Origin: an uncultured Lachnospiraceae bacterium
GTDB taxonomy: Bacteria > Bacillota > Clostridia > Lachnospirales > Lachnospiraceae
NCBI GenBank assembly: GCA_948441955.1
Contig: CAOJQZ010000001.1
Location: forward strand, 51,425 to 115,424
Direction of reading: 5' to 3'
DNA length: 64,000 nt
The notes beneath the pieces were generated by a model. The model had not been told where the DNA came from. It searched no databases and saw only the letters and a program-made list of their open reading frames with translations. Both the position numbers and the translations under genes were made by a program. Positions 26,206 to 36,749 of this stretch are shown piece after piece (position 1 is the stretch's first letter; each line of letters starts with the position of its first letter).

Positions 26206-28770
26206 CTATCTGCGTCCGCAGCACTGCTTATATTTCTTCCCGCTTCCACATGGACACGGATCATTGGGATAAATCTTCTTTTCTATACGTTTTTTTGGTG
26301 TGCGCACGGCGCTGTCATCCTTATTTGTCCCCGTCACCTTTGCTACCTGCTCCCGTTCTACCTTCTGCTCAATCCGGATATGAAACAGCGTACGTATCGT
26401 ATCCTCGGTGATTCCTCTGGTCATTTCACCAAACATATCATACCCAAGCATTTTATACTCAACCTTTGGATCTCGGTTTCCATAAGCCTGAAGACCGATT
26501 CCCTGCCTTAACTGATCCATATCGTCAATATGAGCCATCCACTTGGCATCAATTACCTTCAGAAGTATAACCCGTTCTATTTCACGTATATGCTCTGGCT
26601 CCGGAAATTCCGCCTCTTTCGCTTCATAAGCCTTTGCAGCACGCTCCTTTAACATGTGCTTAAGCTCCTTCTGGCTCATTCTCTTTACTTCCTCTTCTGT
26701 AACAGGAGCCATCGGAATTACAGAAAAAATACTTCTGTTAAGAGCCTGAAGATTCCAGTCCTCATAATCCGTATCCGGAGAAATTTCTGCATCTACCACA
26801 TTTTCCACATAATCATTGATCATGTGGAAAATAGAATCCCGCATATTTTCCCCGTCAAGTACGCGGCGTCTCTCCTCATAGATAATCTCTCTCTGCTCAT
26901 TCATAACCTGATCATAATCCAGCAGATTCTTACGGATTCCAAAGTTATTGTTCTCAATCTTCTGCTGTGCCTTCTCAATCGCATTAGACAGCATCTTATG
27001 CTCAATCTGCTCGCCTTCTTCTACACCAAGCGCTTCAAACACACTCATCAGCCGCTCAGAACCAAACAAGCGCATCAGATCATCCTCAAGGGCAATATAG
27101 AACCTTGACTCTCCCGGATCCCCCTGACGCCCGGAACGTCCTCTCAGCTGATTATCAATACGTCTGGATTCATGCCGCTCTGTACCGATAATCTTAAGTC
27201 CTCCTGCTGCCCTCGCTTCATCATCCAGCTTAATATCTGTTCCACGTCCCGCCATATTAGTGGCAATCGTTACCGCATCATGAATTCCCGCCTGGGCGAC
27301 AATCTCAGCCTCCATCTCATGGAATTTGGCATTCAGCACATTATGCTTAATTCCCCGCTTTTTCAGCATTCCGCTTAAAAGCTCTGAATTTTCAATCGTA
27401 ATTGTACCTACAAGCACCGGCTGGTGCTTTGCATGGGCCTTCTCAATCTCGTCGCATACCGCTTTAAATTTTTCCCGCTGGGTCTTGTATACAACATCTT
27501 CCAGATCGGCACGGATAACCGGAACATTGGTAGGAATCTCTACAACGTCCATACCGTATATTTCACGGAACTCCTTTTCCTCTGTAAGTGCAGTACCTGT
27601 CATACCTGCCTTTTTATTAAATTTATTAAACAGATTCTGGAAGGTAATTGTAGCAAGCGTTCTGCTCTCCCGTTTTACCTTTACGTGCTCCTTTGCCTCA
27701 ATAGCCTGATGCAGGCCGTCTGAATACCGTCTTCCCGGCATAATACGGCCGGTAAATTCATCTACGATAAGAACCTGATCCTCTTTGACTACATAGTCCT
27801 GATCTTTGAACATCAGATTGTGGGCCCGAAGTGCAAGGATAATATTATGCTGAATCTCCAAGTTTTCCGGATCAGCCAGATTTTCGAGATGGAAAAACTT
27901 TTCAACCTTCTTCACACCGTCTTCGGTAAGATTGATATTTTTTTCTTTCTCGTTTACAATAAAGTCTCCTGTTTCTTCAATATCCTCACCCATTATGGCA
28001 TTCATCTTGCTGAATTCTCCGCTTGCCTCGCCTCTCTCCAACTGACGGGCAAGAATGTCGCATGCCTCGTACAGCTTCGTAGATTTTCCGCTCTGCCCTG
28101 ATATAATGAGAGGAGTTCTTGCCTCATCAATAAGAACCGAATCCACCTCATCAATAATTGCATATTTGAGGCCGCGCTGCACGAGACGCTCCTTGTAGAT
28201 TACCATATTGTCACGCAGGTAATCAAAGCCCAGCTCATTATTGGTCACATAAGTAATATCACAATTATATGCGCCGCGCCTCTCGTCGCTGTCCATACTG
28301 TTAAGAACAACACCGACTGTCAAACCCAAAAACTCATGTACCTGGCCCATCCATTCAGCATCACGCTTTGCCAGGTAATCATTGACCGTTACGATGTGAA
28401 CGCCCTCTCCTGTAAGTGCGTTCAAATATGCCGGAAGCGTTGATACAAGCGTCTTGCCTTCACCAGTCTTCATCTCTGCAATACGCCCCTGATGCAGGAT
28501 AATACCGCCGATAAGCTGAACATGGAAATGACGCATCCCGAGTGTACGCACCGATGCCTCTCTTACAACTGCGTATGCCTCCGGCAAAATATCATCTAAT
28601 GTTTCTCCGGCGCCAAGACGCTCCTTAAATTCTCTGGTCTTTCCCTTAAGCTCACTGTCGGAAAGCTCCTTCATGGCAGGCTCTAAGGCTTCAATGGCAT
28701 CAGCTATCGGATAAATGCGCTTTAATTCATTTTCACTATGTGTTCCAAATAATTTTTGTATTAAACCCAT
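26206..28770 (-). CDS. secA: SecA, preprotein translocase ATPase
   Basis: From the ATG at 28770 ([19 protein letters not shown]) the product is 854 residues. It has Walker [10 protein letters not shown], the DEVD-type box ([16 protein letters not shown]), helicase-like motifs ([21 protein letters not shown]), and a C-terminal zinc SEC-C tail with [14 protein letters not shown]. It drives export through SecYEG. A consensus promoter (TTGAAC-17-TAGAAT) lies about 45 bases upstream. The AGGAG site is 12 bases from the start, slightly long. prfB follows closely. Confidence 0.96.
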   Translation of the reverse strand: MGLIQKLFGTHSENELKRIYPIADAIEALEPAMKELSDSELKGKTREFKERLGAGETLDDILPEAYAVVREASVRTLGMRHFHVQLIGGIILHQGRIAEMKTGEGKTLVSTLPAYLNALTGEGVHIVTVNDYLAKRDAEWMGQVHEFLGLTVGVVLNSMDSDERRGAYNCDITYVTNNELGFDYLRDNMVIYKERLVQRGLKYAIIDEVDSVLIDEARTPLIISGQSGKSTKLYEACDILARQLERGEASGEFSKMNAIMGEDIEETGDFIVNEKEKNINLTEDGVKKVEKFFHLENLADPENLEIQHNIILALRAHNLMFKDQDYVVKEDQVLIVDEFTGRIMPGRRYSDGLHQAIEAKEHVKVKRESRTLATITFQNLFNKFNKKAGMTGTALTEEKEFREIYGMDVVEIPTNVPVIRADLEDVVYKTQREKFKAVCDEIEKAHAKHQPVLVGTITIENSELLSGMLKKRGIKHNVLNAKFHEMEAEIVAQAGIHDAVTIATNMAGRGTDIKLDDEARAAGGLKIIGTERHESRRIDNQLRGRSGRQGDPGESRFYIALEDDLMRLFGSERLMSVFEALGVEEGEQIEHKMLSNAIEKAQQKIENNNFGIRKNLLDYDQVMNEQREIIYEERRRVLDGENMRDSIFHMINDYVENVVDAEISPDTDYEDWNLQALNRSIFSVIPMAPVTEEEVKRMSQKELKHMLKERAAKAYEAKEAEFPEPEHIREIERVILLKVIDAKWMAHIDDMDQLRQGIGLQAYGNRDPKVEYKMLGYDMFGEMTRGITEDTIRTLFHIRIEQKVEREQVAKVTGTNKDDSAVRTPKKRIEKKIYPNDPCPCGSGKKYKQCCGRR

Positions 28771-28811
28771 ATCGATAAAATGCTCCTTGTCCGTAAATTT
28801 ACTCATTTTCC

Positions 28812-28840
28812 ATTCTAACACTATTGGATGGTCAGTTCAA
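28812..28840 (-). promoter_or_regulatory. Promoter of the secA-prfB-hom-lysC unit
   Basis: TTGAAC (28835-28840) and TAGAAT (28812-28817) with a 17-bp spacer on the minus strand. The start is predicted near 28805, giving a leader of about 35 bases before the secA ATG. Confidence 0.65.
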
Positions 28841-28878
28841 GTTTTTCTTTGTGACGCAGGCGCCAGTCCGATTATTGA

Positions 28879-29661
28879 TTATTTCATTTTCCTGACATCA
28901 TTATAGTGCAGAGTACCTCCAAATAAGTCTAACGCGCTGCCTACTGTAAAATCCACCAGACCTTTTGTAACAATTCTGAACCGTTCTATATCCTCAATGC
29001 TTCCAATACCGCCTGCATAAGTAACAGGAACAGCCCCTTCCCCCGACGCATAATTCCCCATGACTGCTGCCAGTGTTTCATCAATTCCGGACGCCTTCCC
29101 CTCTACATCCACACCATGTATGAGGAATTCATCACAGTACAGCGCTATTTCTTTCAAGATTTCTTCGGACAGCTCTACTTCCGTAAAATTCTGCCATCGG
29201 TCTGTTACTATATAATAAGTATCTTTTTTCTTCCGGCAGCTTAAGTCAATGACCACATGCTCCTTTCCGATTGTCTGCATAAGCCTTTTCATATGCTCCC
29301 AGCGTATCCTCCCCTCCCGGAATACATAAGATGTCACAATAACGTGGCTCGCACCTGCATCCAGATATACCGATGCATTCTCGGCGGTAATTCCACCGCC
29401 CGCCTGAAGGCCTCCAGGATATGCAGATAACGCGTCCATCACCTGGCTTTTCGTCTGTTCATAGTACGCAGAAGACGGCGGATTGAGAAGAATTACATGT
29501 CCTCCCTGTAATCCGTCTTTTTTGTATAGTCTGGCATAATATCCGGCATTATGTACAGATATAAAATTCTCTTTTGCATGATCATTCCTGTCTGTAAGGC
29601 TTCCGCCTACAATTTGTTTTACCTGTCCGTTATGTATATCAATACATGGTCTGAACCGCAT
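28879..29661 (-). CDS. hisA: Eukaryotic-type HisA (ProFAR isomerase)
   Basis: The 260-residue (beta/alpha)8 barrel resembles yeast HIS6 more than the usual bacterial HisA: MRFRPCIDIHNGQVKQIVGGSL at the start, then GGHVILLN, QAGGGITAEN, VVIDLSCRKK, EFLIHGVDVEG, VTYAGGIGS and FTVGSALDLFGG. It interconverts ProFAR and PRFAR in histidine synthesis. No other his gene is adjacent. The downstream gene is secA with its own promoter. Confidence 0.85.
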   Translation of the reverse strand: MRFRPCIDIHNGQVKQIVGGSLTDRNDHAKENFISVHNAGYYARLYKKDGLQGGHVILLNPPSSAYYEQTKSQVMDALSAYPGGLQAGGGITAENASVYLDAGASHVIVTSYVFREGRIRWEHMKRLMQTIGKEHVVIDLSCRKKKDTYYIVTDRWQNFTEVELSEEILKEIALYCDEFLIHGVDVEGKASGIDETLAAVMGNYASGEGAVPVTYAGGIGSIEDIERFRIVTKGLVDFTVGSALDLFGGTLHYNDVRKMK

Positions 29662-29791
29662 GGATTTTCCTCCTAGTTATGCTGTTTTTTCTATTATATC
29701 TTTTATCAGCGCTTTTTCCTACTATTTTTAAAGTATCTTCAACATTTTCTCCGGCCTCCTGCGGGCGCTGCATTGTTTCCTGCTATGTAAA

Positions 29792-29830
29792 AAGAGACTG
29801 CCTGCACCTTCCAGTGCCGCAGTCTCTTCT
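29792..29830 (-). terminator. Terminator of the small lipoprotein gene
   Basis: AAGAGACTGC (29792-29801) pairs with GCAGTCTCTT (29819-29828). On the minus strand the stem is followed by TTTTT. It lies directly after the lipoprotein stop. Confidence 0.75.
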
Positions 29831-29839
29831 AAGCGCTAC

Positions 29840-30184
29840 CTATCTGTTATTATCCGTACTTTCATCCCGGACATTATCCTTACCATCCAACGCATCACCC
29901 ACATCATCCGCGCCGTCTCTTATATCGTCGCCGATCTCATCCATAATGCCTTCATTATTTCTGTTGTCAGTTCCGTCTGTAGCGTCATTTGTGCTGCCTT
30001 TGTCTGTTCCATTGTCCGTATTTTTATCCGTCCCGTTATTTCCGTTTCCATTGTCCATGTCATCCGCCGTCCCGTTATTCACGGCGCCGTTGTCATCTGC
30101 ATTATTATTAGAGCCGCATGCAGAAACACTCATAACTACTCCTAAACACATAAGCATCATCAATAACTTCTTTAACTGTTTCAT
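29840..30184 (-). CDS. Small low-complexity lipoprotein
   Basis: The 114-residue product has a signal sequence with lipobox SVSACGS (lipidated Cys at about 23). The mature part is extremely rich in Asn, Asp, Gly and Thr (DNGNGNNGTDKN, NTDNGTDKG) before an acidic helix-prone tail (MDEIGDDIRDGADDVGDALDG). No enzymatic motif is seen. Likely an anchored flexible spacer or surface peptide; function unknown. An AGGGAG-type site precedes the ATG. Confidence 0.7.
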   Translation of the reverse strand: MKQLKKLLMMLMCLGVVMSVSACGSNNNADDNGAVNNGTADDMDNGNGNNGTDKNTDNGTDKGSTNDATDGTDNRNNEGIMDEIGDDIRDGADDVGDALDGKDNVRDESTDNNR

Positions 30185-30312
30185 GTTTTAATCTCCCTTT
30201 CATGTATATTTATCTGTTTATCAAGTACAGCCTTGCCTGCTTACTTGCTGCTAATAATATTTGCAGAAACATAAAATATATACCTGAAAAAAATTGGGAT
30301 TTTTTTACAAAT

Positions 30313-32268
30313 TTAAACAATCTCCGCAATGCGTCCGTTTCTGTAGGCTTCAAGAAGCATCTTCAAATCTTCAATCTGTTCCTTCATGTCTTTTCCAACA
30401 TCTGTGTCTCCCACCCGCTTTCTTTCAGCCGCACGTTTTACCATCACACTGTTTGAATGAATGTCACTTTCCTTTTCAATTGCCGCCTCTGTTGATTCAA
30501 AGGGTTCATGGGCGGCCAGTATGAGGCCGTGAGAATTATAAATGAGTGTATAGCCTGCTATGCCCGTCTCCTTCTGATACGCTTTGGAAAAGCCTCCGTC
30601 TATAACAAATACCTTTCCTCCGCATTTAATCGGATTCTCTCCGTTTTTCGTCTTTACCGGTACATGTCCGTTAATGATATGCGTGCCTTCTGTTCCAAGT
30701 CCGAATTCCTTCAAAATATTATTAACTACATCTTCCTCTTCAAGAAGCGTATAATAGGGGTTCTTTGTCTCCTTATGGGTTTCCTTTTCTTTAAGAAAAT
30801 ATCTCTCAAAGGTTGCCATCTTATCCTTGCCGAAAAGGGGGGACCCTTCACTCAGCCAAATATACCACATAATATCCTTTCCCCGCTCCTTCTCTTTGTC
30901 ATCCAATGCATAAAAGCCTTTTCTTACATAGCTTTCCAACACCTCGTAAAGGCTCTTTCCCTTATACGTCTGCCCATATATGCGCACCGGCTTCATACTC
31001 CCGTCTTCTCGAAGAGGTACACAGCCGTGATATAGAAGATTATTGTTATATACCTTATAGAGGCCGCCCTTATTCAAGAGAAACCGCATATGCTCCTGGA
31101 GTCTTCCGCAATTTTCGAACGCTTTTGTAAGGCGCTCCATCACATCCTCTTCCGCTGGCGTGAGGGAATAAGGTCTCTTCGGATCGATCGTCGGAAAATA
31201 TTTATCCTTTAATTCATAGCTTTTCCCATTGATCTCAACTGTCCCTTTCTCATAATCGATCCGATGCAGGAAATTTCTATCTGCCATCTTAAAACCGGGA
31301 TTCTTTTTAATAATCTGTCCCTCCACTTTAAATTGTATGATGGAAATTGCTTTATGCATCATAACATCCAGAAGCATCTGGTTTTTCCCATAATCCGGTA
31401 TCCCCTTTAACTGAAAGCATTCGCATGGGTCCTCTCCGTATGTATCCATCGCAAATGTGGCAAGAGGAAGCAGGTTGATCCCATATCCGTCCTCTAATAT
31501 ATCTAAATTTCCATATCTTGCACAGATCCTGACTACATTCGCAATACATCCTCTCTGTCCCGCAGCGGCTCCCATCCACAGAACATCATGGTTCCCCCAT
31601 TGAATATCAACGGAATGATAACCCATCAGCTTATCCATAATCAAATGGGGACCCGGTCCACGGTCATAAATATCTCCCACAATATGCAGATGATCCACGG
31701 TAAGCCTCTGGATCAGTTCACAGAGCGCGATGATAAACACCTCTGCCCTGCGGATACCAATAATCGTGTTTACAATAGAATTATAATAAGATTCTTTATC
31801 CGAGGAAAGCTCCGGTTTTCCCGTGATCAATTCTTCAATAACATATGCAAATTCAGCCGGAAGTGCTTTTCGCACCTTGGAACGGCTGTATTTTCCTGCA
31901 GCACACTTGCATACCTCTATAAGACGGTATAATGTAATCTTATACCAATCTTCCATATTATCCTCCGTCTTTTTTACCCGTTCTATTTTTTCTTTTGGAT
32001 AATAAATAAGAGTAGCAAGAGACTGCTTGTCTCTGCTGCTCATGGTGTTCCCGAAAACATCGTCAATTTTATGACATACTGCGCCCGATCCATTCTTGAG
32101 AACATGGGCAAATGCTTCATACTCCCCATGTATATCTGTCAGAAAGTGCTCGGTTCCTTTCGGAAGGTTTAAAATCGCCTGCAGATTAATAATCTCTGTA
32201 GACGCCCGTGCGATTGTCGGGTAAAGCTGCGACAGCCGCTCCAGGTAACGTGATTCTAATTCTTTCAT
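30313..32268 (-). CDS. fbp: Fructose-1,6-bisphosphatase class III
   Basis: From the ATG at 32268 (AGGAG six bases upstream) the product is 651 residues, the expected size for the Firmicute-specific class III FBPase. It has metallophosphatase motifs: LTDIHGEYEAF, VGDIYDRGPGPH, WGNHDVLWMG and NGHVPVKTKNGENP. It makes fructose 6-phosphate in gluconeogenesis. It lies downstream of dapB with about 70 bases between. Confidence 0.95.
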   Translation of the reverse strand: MKELESRYLERLSQLYPTIARASTEIINLQAILNLPKGTEHFLTDIHGEYEAFAHVLKNGSGAVCHKIDDVFGNTMSSRDKQSLATLIYYPKEKIERVKKTEDNMEDWYKITLYRLIEVCKCAAGKYSRSKVRKALPAEFAYVIEELITGKPELSSDKESYYNSIVNTIIGIRRAEVFIIALCELIQRLTVDHLHIVGDIYDRGPGPHLIMDKLMGYHSVDIQWGNHDVLWMGAAAGQRGCIANVVRICARYGNLDILEDGYGINLLPLATFAMDTYGEDPCECFQLKGIPDYGKNQMLLDVMMHKAISIIQFKVEGQIIKKNPGFKMADRNFLHRIDYEKGTVEINGKSYELKDKYFPTIDPKRPYSLTPAEEDVMERLTKAFENCGRLQEHMRFLLNKGGLYKVYNNNLLYHGCVPLREDGSMKPVRIYGQTYKGKSLYEVLESYVRKGFYALDDKEKERGKDIMWYIWLSEGSPLFGKDKMATFERYFLKEKETHKETKNPYYTLLEEEDVVNNILKEFGLGTEGTHIINGHVPVKTKNGENPIKCGGKVFVIDGGFSKAYQKETGIAGYTLIYNSHGLILAAHEPFESTEAAIEKESDIHSNSVMVKRAAERKRVGDTDVGKDMKEQIEDLKMLLEAYRNGRIAEIV

Positions 32269-32341
32269 TGATTTCTCCTTTTGTGACTTCACTTCCGGTT
32301 AGGAAACAGGGAATCCGCCTTTGTCTACGTCCGCCTGTCCC

Positions 32342-33094
32342 TTAGATTACGTCAGACATATTGTAGAGACCGGCGGGTTTACCGGCTAAGAATTTTGCCG
32401 CCTCTACGGCTCCTTTTCCGAATACGGCTTTGGAATAGGCTGTATGTTTAAATTCTATCACCTCGTCCGGACCGGCAAAAATGATCTCATGTTCTCCTAC
32501 AATCGTACCTCCACGTACAACGGATATACCCAGTTCTTTTTTATCCCTTTTTTCTCTTCTGCGGCTTCTGTCATATACATAGGCATATGTATCATCCATC
32601 GCCTCATTAATGGAATCTGCCAGCGCCAGTGCAGTTCCGCTGGGGGCGTCTACCTTCTGATTGTGATGGCGCTCTACAAGCTCAACATCAAAACCCGCGC
32701 CTGCAAGCAGCCTTGCCGCATCCTTTACAAGTTTCAGCAGAAGATTAATTCCCAGAGACATATTGGCCGATCTAAGAACTGCTGTCTCTTTTGCAGTCTC
32801 CTCCACCTTCCTGAGCTGTCCTTCGGAAAGTCCTGTTGTACACAGCACTACCGGAAGTTTTTTATCAGCACAGTAGTCAAGAAGAGCATCCACTGCCCCC
32901 GCATTTGAAAAATCAATAACTACATCTGCTTCTGTACTGCATTCCTCTATGCTCCCAAATACCGGATACGTATTGGAAATACCCCTGTACGTATCCACCC
33001 CTGCGACAAATTCCATCTCAGAATCCGTCTTTACAAGATCGGTGATCACCTGACCCATTTTTCCGTTGCATCCATGCATAATTGCCCTTATCAT
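32342..33094 (-). CDS. dapB: 4-hydroxy-tetrahydrodipicolinate reductase
   Basis: The 250-residue product has the nucleotide site MHGCNGKMGQ (Gly-rich, residues 7-15) and the catalytic region ERHHNQKVDAPSGTAL with His143/His144 and Lys147. It reduces the DapA product to tetrahydrodipicolinate on the way to diaminopimelate and lysine. An intercistronic hairpin separates it from dapA. AAGGAGG precedes the ATG. Confidence 0.95.
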   Translation of the reverse strand: MIRAIMHGCNGKMGQVITDLVKTDSEMEFVAGVDTYRGISNTYPVFGSIEECSTEADVVIDFSNAGAVDALLDYCADKKLPVVLCTTGLSEGQLRKVEETAKETAVLRSANMSLGINLLLKLVKDAARLLAGAGFDVELVERHHNQKVDAPSGTALALADSINEAMDDTYAYVYDRSRRREKRDKKELGISVVRGGTIVGEHEIIFAGPDEVIEFKHTAYSKAVFGKGAVEAAKFLAGKPAGLYNMSDVI

Positions 33095-33115
33095 CGTTCA
33101 TTCCTCCTTATTGTA

Positions 33116-33144
33116 TAAAGGGTATCCGTAAAAGATACCCTTTT
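33116..33144 (-). terminator. Intercistronic hairpin between dapA and dapB
   Basis: AAAGGGTATC (33118-33127) and GATACCCTTT (33134-33143) form a 10-bp stem with a 6-base loop. It lies between dapA and dapB on the minus strand, so it may terminate partly or protect the dapA message. The flanking T-runs are weak on the minus strand. Confidence 0.55.
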
Positions 33145-33151
33145 CGTTCTC

Positions 33152-34042
33152 TTATACCAGTTTAATCCCAAAATCCTCCATTGCCCGGGCAAGCTCCTTT
33201 GTATGCTCCGGTGTCAGTTCCGTAAGCGGCATTCTGAGAGGCCCGCAATCCATTCCCATAAGCTTCATCGCCTTCTTTACGGGGATCGGATTTACTTCAC
33301 AAAACAGCTTCTCACATAGCGGAAGGGCCTTTAGCTGAAGCTTCGCGCTCTCCGCCACATCGCCTGCAAAAAACTTCTCACAGATATCGTGGGTTTCCTT
33401 TGGAGCCACATTGGATAAAACAGAAATAACTCCCTTCGCTCCAAGGGAAAGCAGCGGTACAATCTGATCGTCATTCCCGGAATACAATTCAATATTTCCG
33501 TCGGTAAGAGCCATAATCTTTGCCACCTGGGAGATATTCCCCGACGCTTCCTTTACTCCTACGATATTCTCTACATTCTTCACAAGCTCTGCTATCGTTG
33601 CAGGCTCAATATTGCAGCCGGTTCTGCTTGCCACATTGTACATGATGATTGGTGCCTTCGCCTCTTTTGCAACTGCTGTATAATGTGCAATCAATCCCGC
33701 CTGCGTTGCCTTATTATAATATGGGGTCACGAGAAGCAGCCCATCCGCTCCGTGTTCTGCAGCCTCCCTTGACATCTCGACTGCCGTTTTTGTACAGTTC
33801 GATCCTGTACCGGCAATAACAGGAATTCTTCCCTTCGTCCGCTCTATCGCAAACTTCACACATTCCATGTGCTCCTCTTCTGTCATCGTTGCGGACTCAC
33901 CGGTTGTTCCGCATATGATAATACTGTCTGTACCATTCTCACAATGATAGTCAATTAATTCGTCTAATTTATCATAATTGATGCTTTCATCCGCATGAAA
34001 GGGTGTAACAATCGCTACACCGGCTCCTGTAAATACAGCCAT
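33152..34042 (-). CDS. dapA: 4-hydroxy-tetrahydrodipicolinate synthase
   Basis: From the ATG at 34042 (AGGAGG six bases upstream) the product is 296 residues. It has the TIM-barrel signature GTTGES (45-50), catalytic Tyr135 (IIMYNVASRTG) and Schiff-base Lys164 (VGVKEASGN). It condenses aspartate semialdehyde with pyruvate, starting diaminopimelate/lysine synthesis. A perfect-spacing promoter (TTGACA-17-TAAAAT) lies just upstream. Confidence 0.95.
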   Translation of the reverse strand: MAVFTGAGVAIVTPFHADESINYDKLDELIDYHCENGTDSIIICGTTGESATMTEEEHMECVKFAIERTKGRIPVIAGTGSNCTKTAVEMSREAAEHGADGLLLVTPYYNKATQAGLIAHYTAVAKEAKAPIIMYNVASRTGCNIEPATIAELVKNVENIVGVKEASGNISQVAKIMALTDGNIELYSGNDDQIVPLLSLGAKGVISVLSNVAPKETHDICEKFFAGDVAESAKLQLKALPLCEKLFCEVNPIPVKKAMKLMGMDCGPLRMPLTELTPEHTKELARAMEDFGIKLV

Positions 34043-34076
34043 ATCCATCCTCCTGATTTTTCTATAATTATTTAAA

Positions 34077-34105
34077 ATTTTATCATCAATAAGAGAGGAT
34101 GTCAA
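34077..34105 (-). promoter_or_regulatory. Sigma-A promoter of dapA
   Basis: TTGACA (34100-34105) and TAAAAT (34077-34082) with a 17-bp spacer on the minus strand. It starts right after the SSB-like gene end, so dapA has its own promoter. Confidence 0.75.
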
Positions 34106-34124
34106 TGAAAGCCTCATTGGAATT

Positions 34125-34754
34125 TTAACCTTCTATACATTCCAGCTTGCTTACCGACACTTCATAGGCTGTGCGTTCCTGTGTCTCTGTCTCTGTCAGT
34201 TTTTTGATATAGGTTCTGCTTTGAATCCTTCCGAATATCTGTACATGCTCTCCCACCTCAAAGGTAGACGCAAACCTTGCATTCCTTCCCCAGCAGATAC
34301 ACGGTATATAATCAGATTTTCCATATGGCCTGTTAACGGCTAAAAGAAGATCGGCAATTTCTCTTCCAAGCGGTGTTTTCCTGTACACCGGCAGCTTACA
34401 TATGTATCCGTCAAGATAAATACTGTTTGTCTTCGCGCCATCCAGCTCTTCCTCTGTAAACGACACTTCTCTTACAAATACGGACAGCACAAGCCTGTTT
34501 TTTTGTTCATCATGCCGGTTATAGGAGCGGAACTGACCGCTTACCATAATAAACTCTCCTGTATAGTCCTGCGATACATCAATCAAACGTTCTGATATCA
34601 TAAGCGGAATCCTGTCCTCAGAGTTACTTAAGCGCCTCACGCGCACCTCTACCATGTAAAAGCCCTCTCCAAACACTTCATGGCTGAAGGTAAAGCCGGA
34701 GGAAACCTTTCCCATAATAGTTACCTGATTGTTTTCAATAATCTTATCTGACAT
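34125..34754 (-). CDS. SSB-like single-stranded DNA-binding protein with tandem OB folds
   Basis: The 209-residue product looks like two OB folds in tandem: NNQVTIMGKVSSGFTFSHEV begins the first (about 8-100), and NSIYLDGYICKLPVYRKTPLG the second (about 110-205), which carries an SSB-like strand set (DYIPCICWGRNARFASTFEVGEHV, then a GRIQSRTYIKKL turn). It lacks the acidic C-terminal tip of canonical SSB, so it may be an accessory or specialised ssDNA-binding protein rather than the main SSB. Confidence 0.7.
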   Translation of the reverse strand: MSDKIIENNQVTIMGKVSSGFTFSHEVFGEGFYMVEVRVRRLSNSEDRIPLMISERLIDVSQDYTGEFIMVSGQFRSYNRHDEQKNRLVLSVFVREVSFTEEELDGAKTNSIYLDGYICKLPVYRKTPLGREIADLLLAVNRPYGKSDYIPCICWGRNARFASTFEVGEHVQIFGRIQSRTYIKKLTETETQERTAYEVSVSKLECIEG

Positions 34755-34848
34755 AATTTTACATTCTCCCTTCCTCTGAATCGTATTTCATGGTCATTAA
34801 TTAGTCTATGAGATGGGTATACATTTTAGAACAACATTTTTTCATGTC

Positions 34849-34876
34849 TTGTAAAATCTGTAAAATGTGATACACT
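34849..34876 (+). promoter_or_regulatory. Promoter of typA
   Basis: TTGTAA (34849-34854) and TACACT (34871-34876, preceded by TGTGA as an extended -10) with a 16-bp spacer. The leader is about 40 bases. Confidence 0.5.
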
Positions 34877-34922
34877 ATTAAAGTTACAGCATTAAAATAG
34901 GTAAACGAAAAGGATGATTCAG

Positions 34923-36749
34923 ATGAAAACAAAGCGTGAGGATGTACGTAATATAGCGATTATTGCCCATGTTGACCACGGAAAGACAACTCTGGTTGAC
35001 GAACTGTTAAAACAAAGTGGTGTTTTCCGCGAAAATCAGGAAGTGGAAGAACGCGTCATGGATTCCAACGATATTGAAAGAGAACGCGGTATCACAATCC
35101 TTTCAAAAAACACTGCCGTCTATTATAAAGGAACCAAAATAAACATTATCGATACTCCAGGACATGCCGATTTCGGCGGCGAGGTAGAACGAGTCCTTAA
35201 AATGGTCAACGGAGTCATTCTCGTAGTAGACGCCTTTGAAGGCGCTATGCCTCAGACAAAATTTGTTCTGAGAAAGGCTCTGGAGCTTACCCTCCCGGTG
35301 ATTGTATGCATTAATAAGATTGACCGGCCGGAGGCCAGACCTGATGAGGTTATTGACGAGGTCCTTGAACTGTTCATGGATTTAGATGCTTCTGATGAGC
35401 AGTTAGACTGCCCCTTTATCTATGCATCTGCCAAGTCCGGTGTTGCCGTTCTTGATCTTACGGATGAGGAGCGGGACATGAAGCCCCTTTTTGAGACAAT
35501 CCTGGACTATATTCCGGCACCTGAGGGCGATCCGGACGCTGACACACAAGTACTTATCAGCACCATTGATTATAATGAGTATGTTGGACGTATCGGTGTA
35601 GGCAAAGTAGACAACGGAACAATTAAGGTTGGAATGGATGCGGTCGTTGTAAACGAGCACAATCCTGAACGCCAGGGGAAAGTCCGTATTAGTAAGTTAT
35701 ATGAATTTGACGGCCTGAGTAAAGTAGATGTAAAGCAGGCAACAATAGGCTCTATTGTAGCTGTCTCAGGAATTGCAGACATTTCTATCGGAGATACGAT
35801 CTGCTCCCCGGAAAATCCAAAGGCTATTCCCTTTCAGAAAATATCCGAGCCTACCATTGCCATGCAGTTTATTGTAAACGACAGTCCCTTTGCGGGATTA
35901 GAAGGAAAATATGTGACCTCCCGTCACTTAAGAGAACGGCTTTTCAAGGAGCTTAACACAGATGTCAGTCTCCGTGTAGAGGAGTCTGACAGCACAGACA
36001 GCTTTAAGGTATCCGGACGGGGAGAACTCCATTTATCTGTACTCATTGAAAATATGCGCAGAGAAGGGTATGAATTTGCAGTCAGCAAAGCAGAGGTACT
36101 CTACAAGAAGGATGAAAACGGAAAGCTTTTAGAGCCTATGGAGACAGCATACATTGACGTGCCGGAGGAATTTACCGGCACAGTCATCGAAAAGCTAAGC
36201 CAGCGAAAAGGCGAGCTGCAGAACATGGGTACAGCAAACGGCGGCTACAGCCGTCTGGAATTTACAATTCCTTCCCGTGGACTTATCGGCTACCGAGGAG
36301 AGTTTTTGACTGATACAAAGGGAAACGGCATCATGAACACGGCCTTTGACGGCTACGCCCCTTATAAGGGCGATATTCAGTACAGAAAACAAGGCTCCCT
36401 TATTGCTTTTGAGACCGGCGAATCCGTAACCTACGGACTGTTTGGCGCTCAGGAGCGGGGCACTCTTTTTATCGGTCCCGGTGAAAAAGTTTATTCCGGC
36501 ATGGTTATCGGTGAAAATGCAAAGACAGATGACATTGAGGTGAATATCTGTAAGACAAAGCATCTTACCAATACCCGTTCCTCCAGCGCAGACGAGGCGC
36601 TCAGGCTCACACCGCCTAAGGTGTTAAGTCTTGAGGAAGCATTAGATTTCATTGATACCGACGAACTGTTAGAGGTAACTCCCAAAAACCTTAGAATACG
36701 TAAAAAAATTCTGGATCCTAAAATGAGAAAAAGAGGAAATCGATCATGA
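34923..36749 (+). CDS. typA: Translational GTPase TypA/BipA
   Basis: From the ATG at 34923 (AAGG nine bases upstream) the product is 608 residues. It has G1 [10 protein letters not shown]2 RGITI, G3 [15 protein letters not shown]4 NKIDRPEA, then the EF-G-like domains and the C-terminal BipA-specific domain ([16 protein letters not shown]). It assists 50S assembly and growth under stress. It overlaps the PAP2 gene by an ATGA. Confidence 0.96.
   Translation: MKTKREDVRNIAIIAHVDHGKTTLVDELLKQSGVFRENQEVEERVMDSNDIERERGITILSKNTAVYYKGTKINIIDTPGHADFGGEVERVLKMVNGVILVVDAFEGAMPQTKFVLRKALELTLPVIVCINKIDRPEARPDEVIDEVLELFMDLDASDEQLDCPFIYASAKSGVAVLDLTDEERDMKPLFETILDYIPAPEGDPDADTQVLISTIDYNEYVGRIGVGKVDNGTIKVGMDAVVVNEHNPERQGKVRISKLYEFDGLSKVDVKQATIGSIVAVSGIADISIGDTICSPENPKAIPFQKISEPTIAMQFIVNDSPFAGLEGKYVTSRHLRERLFKELNTDVSLRVEESDSTDSFKVSGRGELHLSVLIENMRREGYEFAVSKAEVLYKKDENGKLLEPMETAYIDVPEEFTGTVIEKLSQRKGELQNMGTANGGYSRLEFTIPSRGLIGYRGEFLTDTKGNGIMNTAFDGYAPYKGDIQYRKQGSLIAFETGESVTYGLFGAQERGTLFIGPGEKVYSGMVIGENAKTDDIEVNICKTKHLTNTRSSSADEALRLTPPKVLSLEEALDFIDTDELLEVTPKNLRIRKKILDPKMRKRGNRS

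Noticed and set aside
29679..30191. Plus-strand 170-codon frame rich in Ser, Pro and Val
   Set aside because: It is the reverse strand of the Asn/Asp-rich lipoprotein and its terminator region.
32293..32341. Terminator between dapB and fbp
   Set aside because: Only a 5-bp ACAGG/CCTGT stem with a large loop was found, too weak to call.
34125..34754. Main replicative SSB
   Set aside because: It has two OB folds and lacks the acidic C-terminal tip of the canonical protein.
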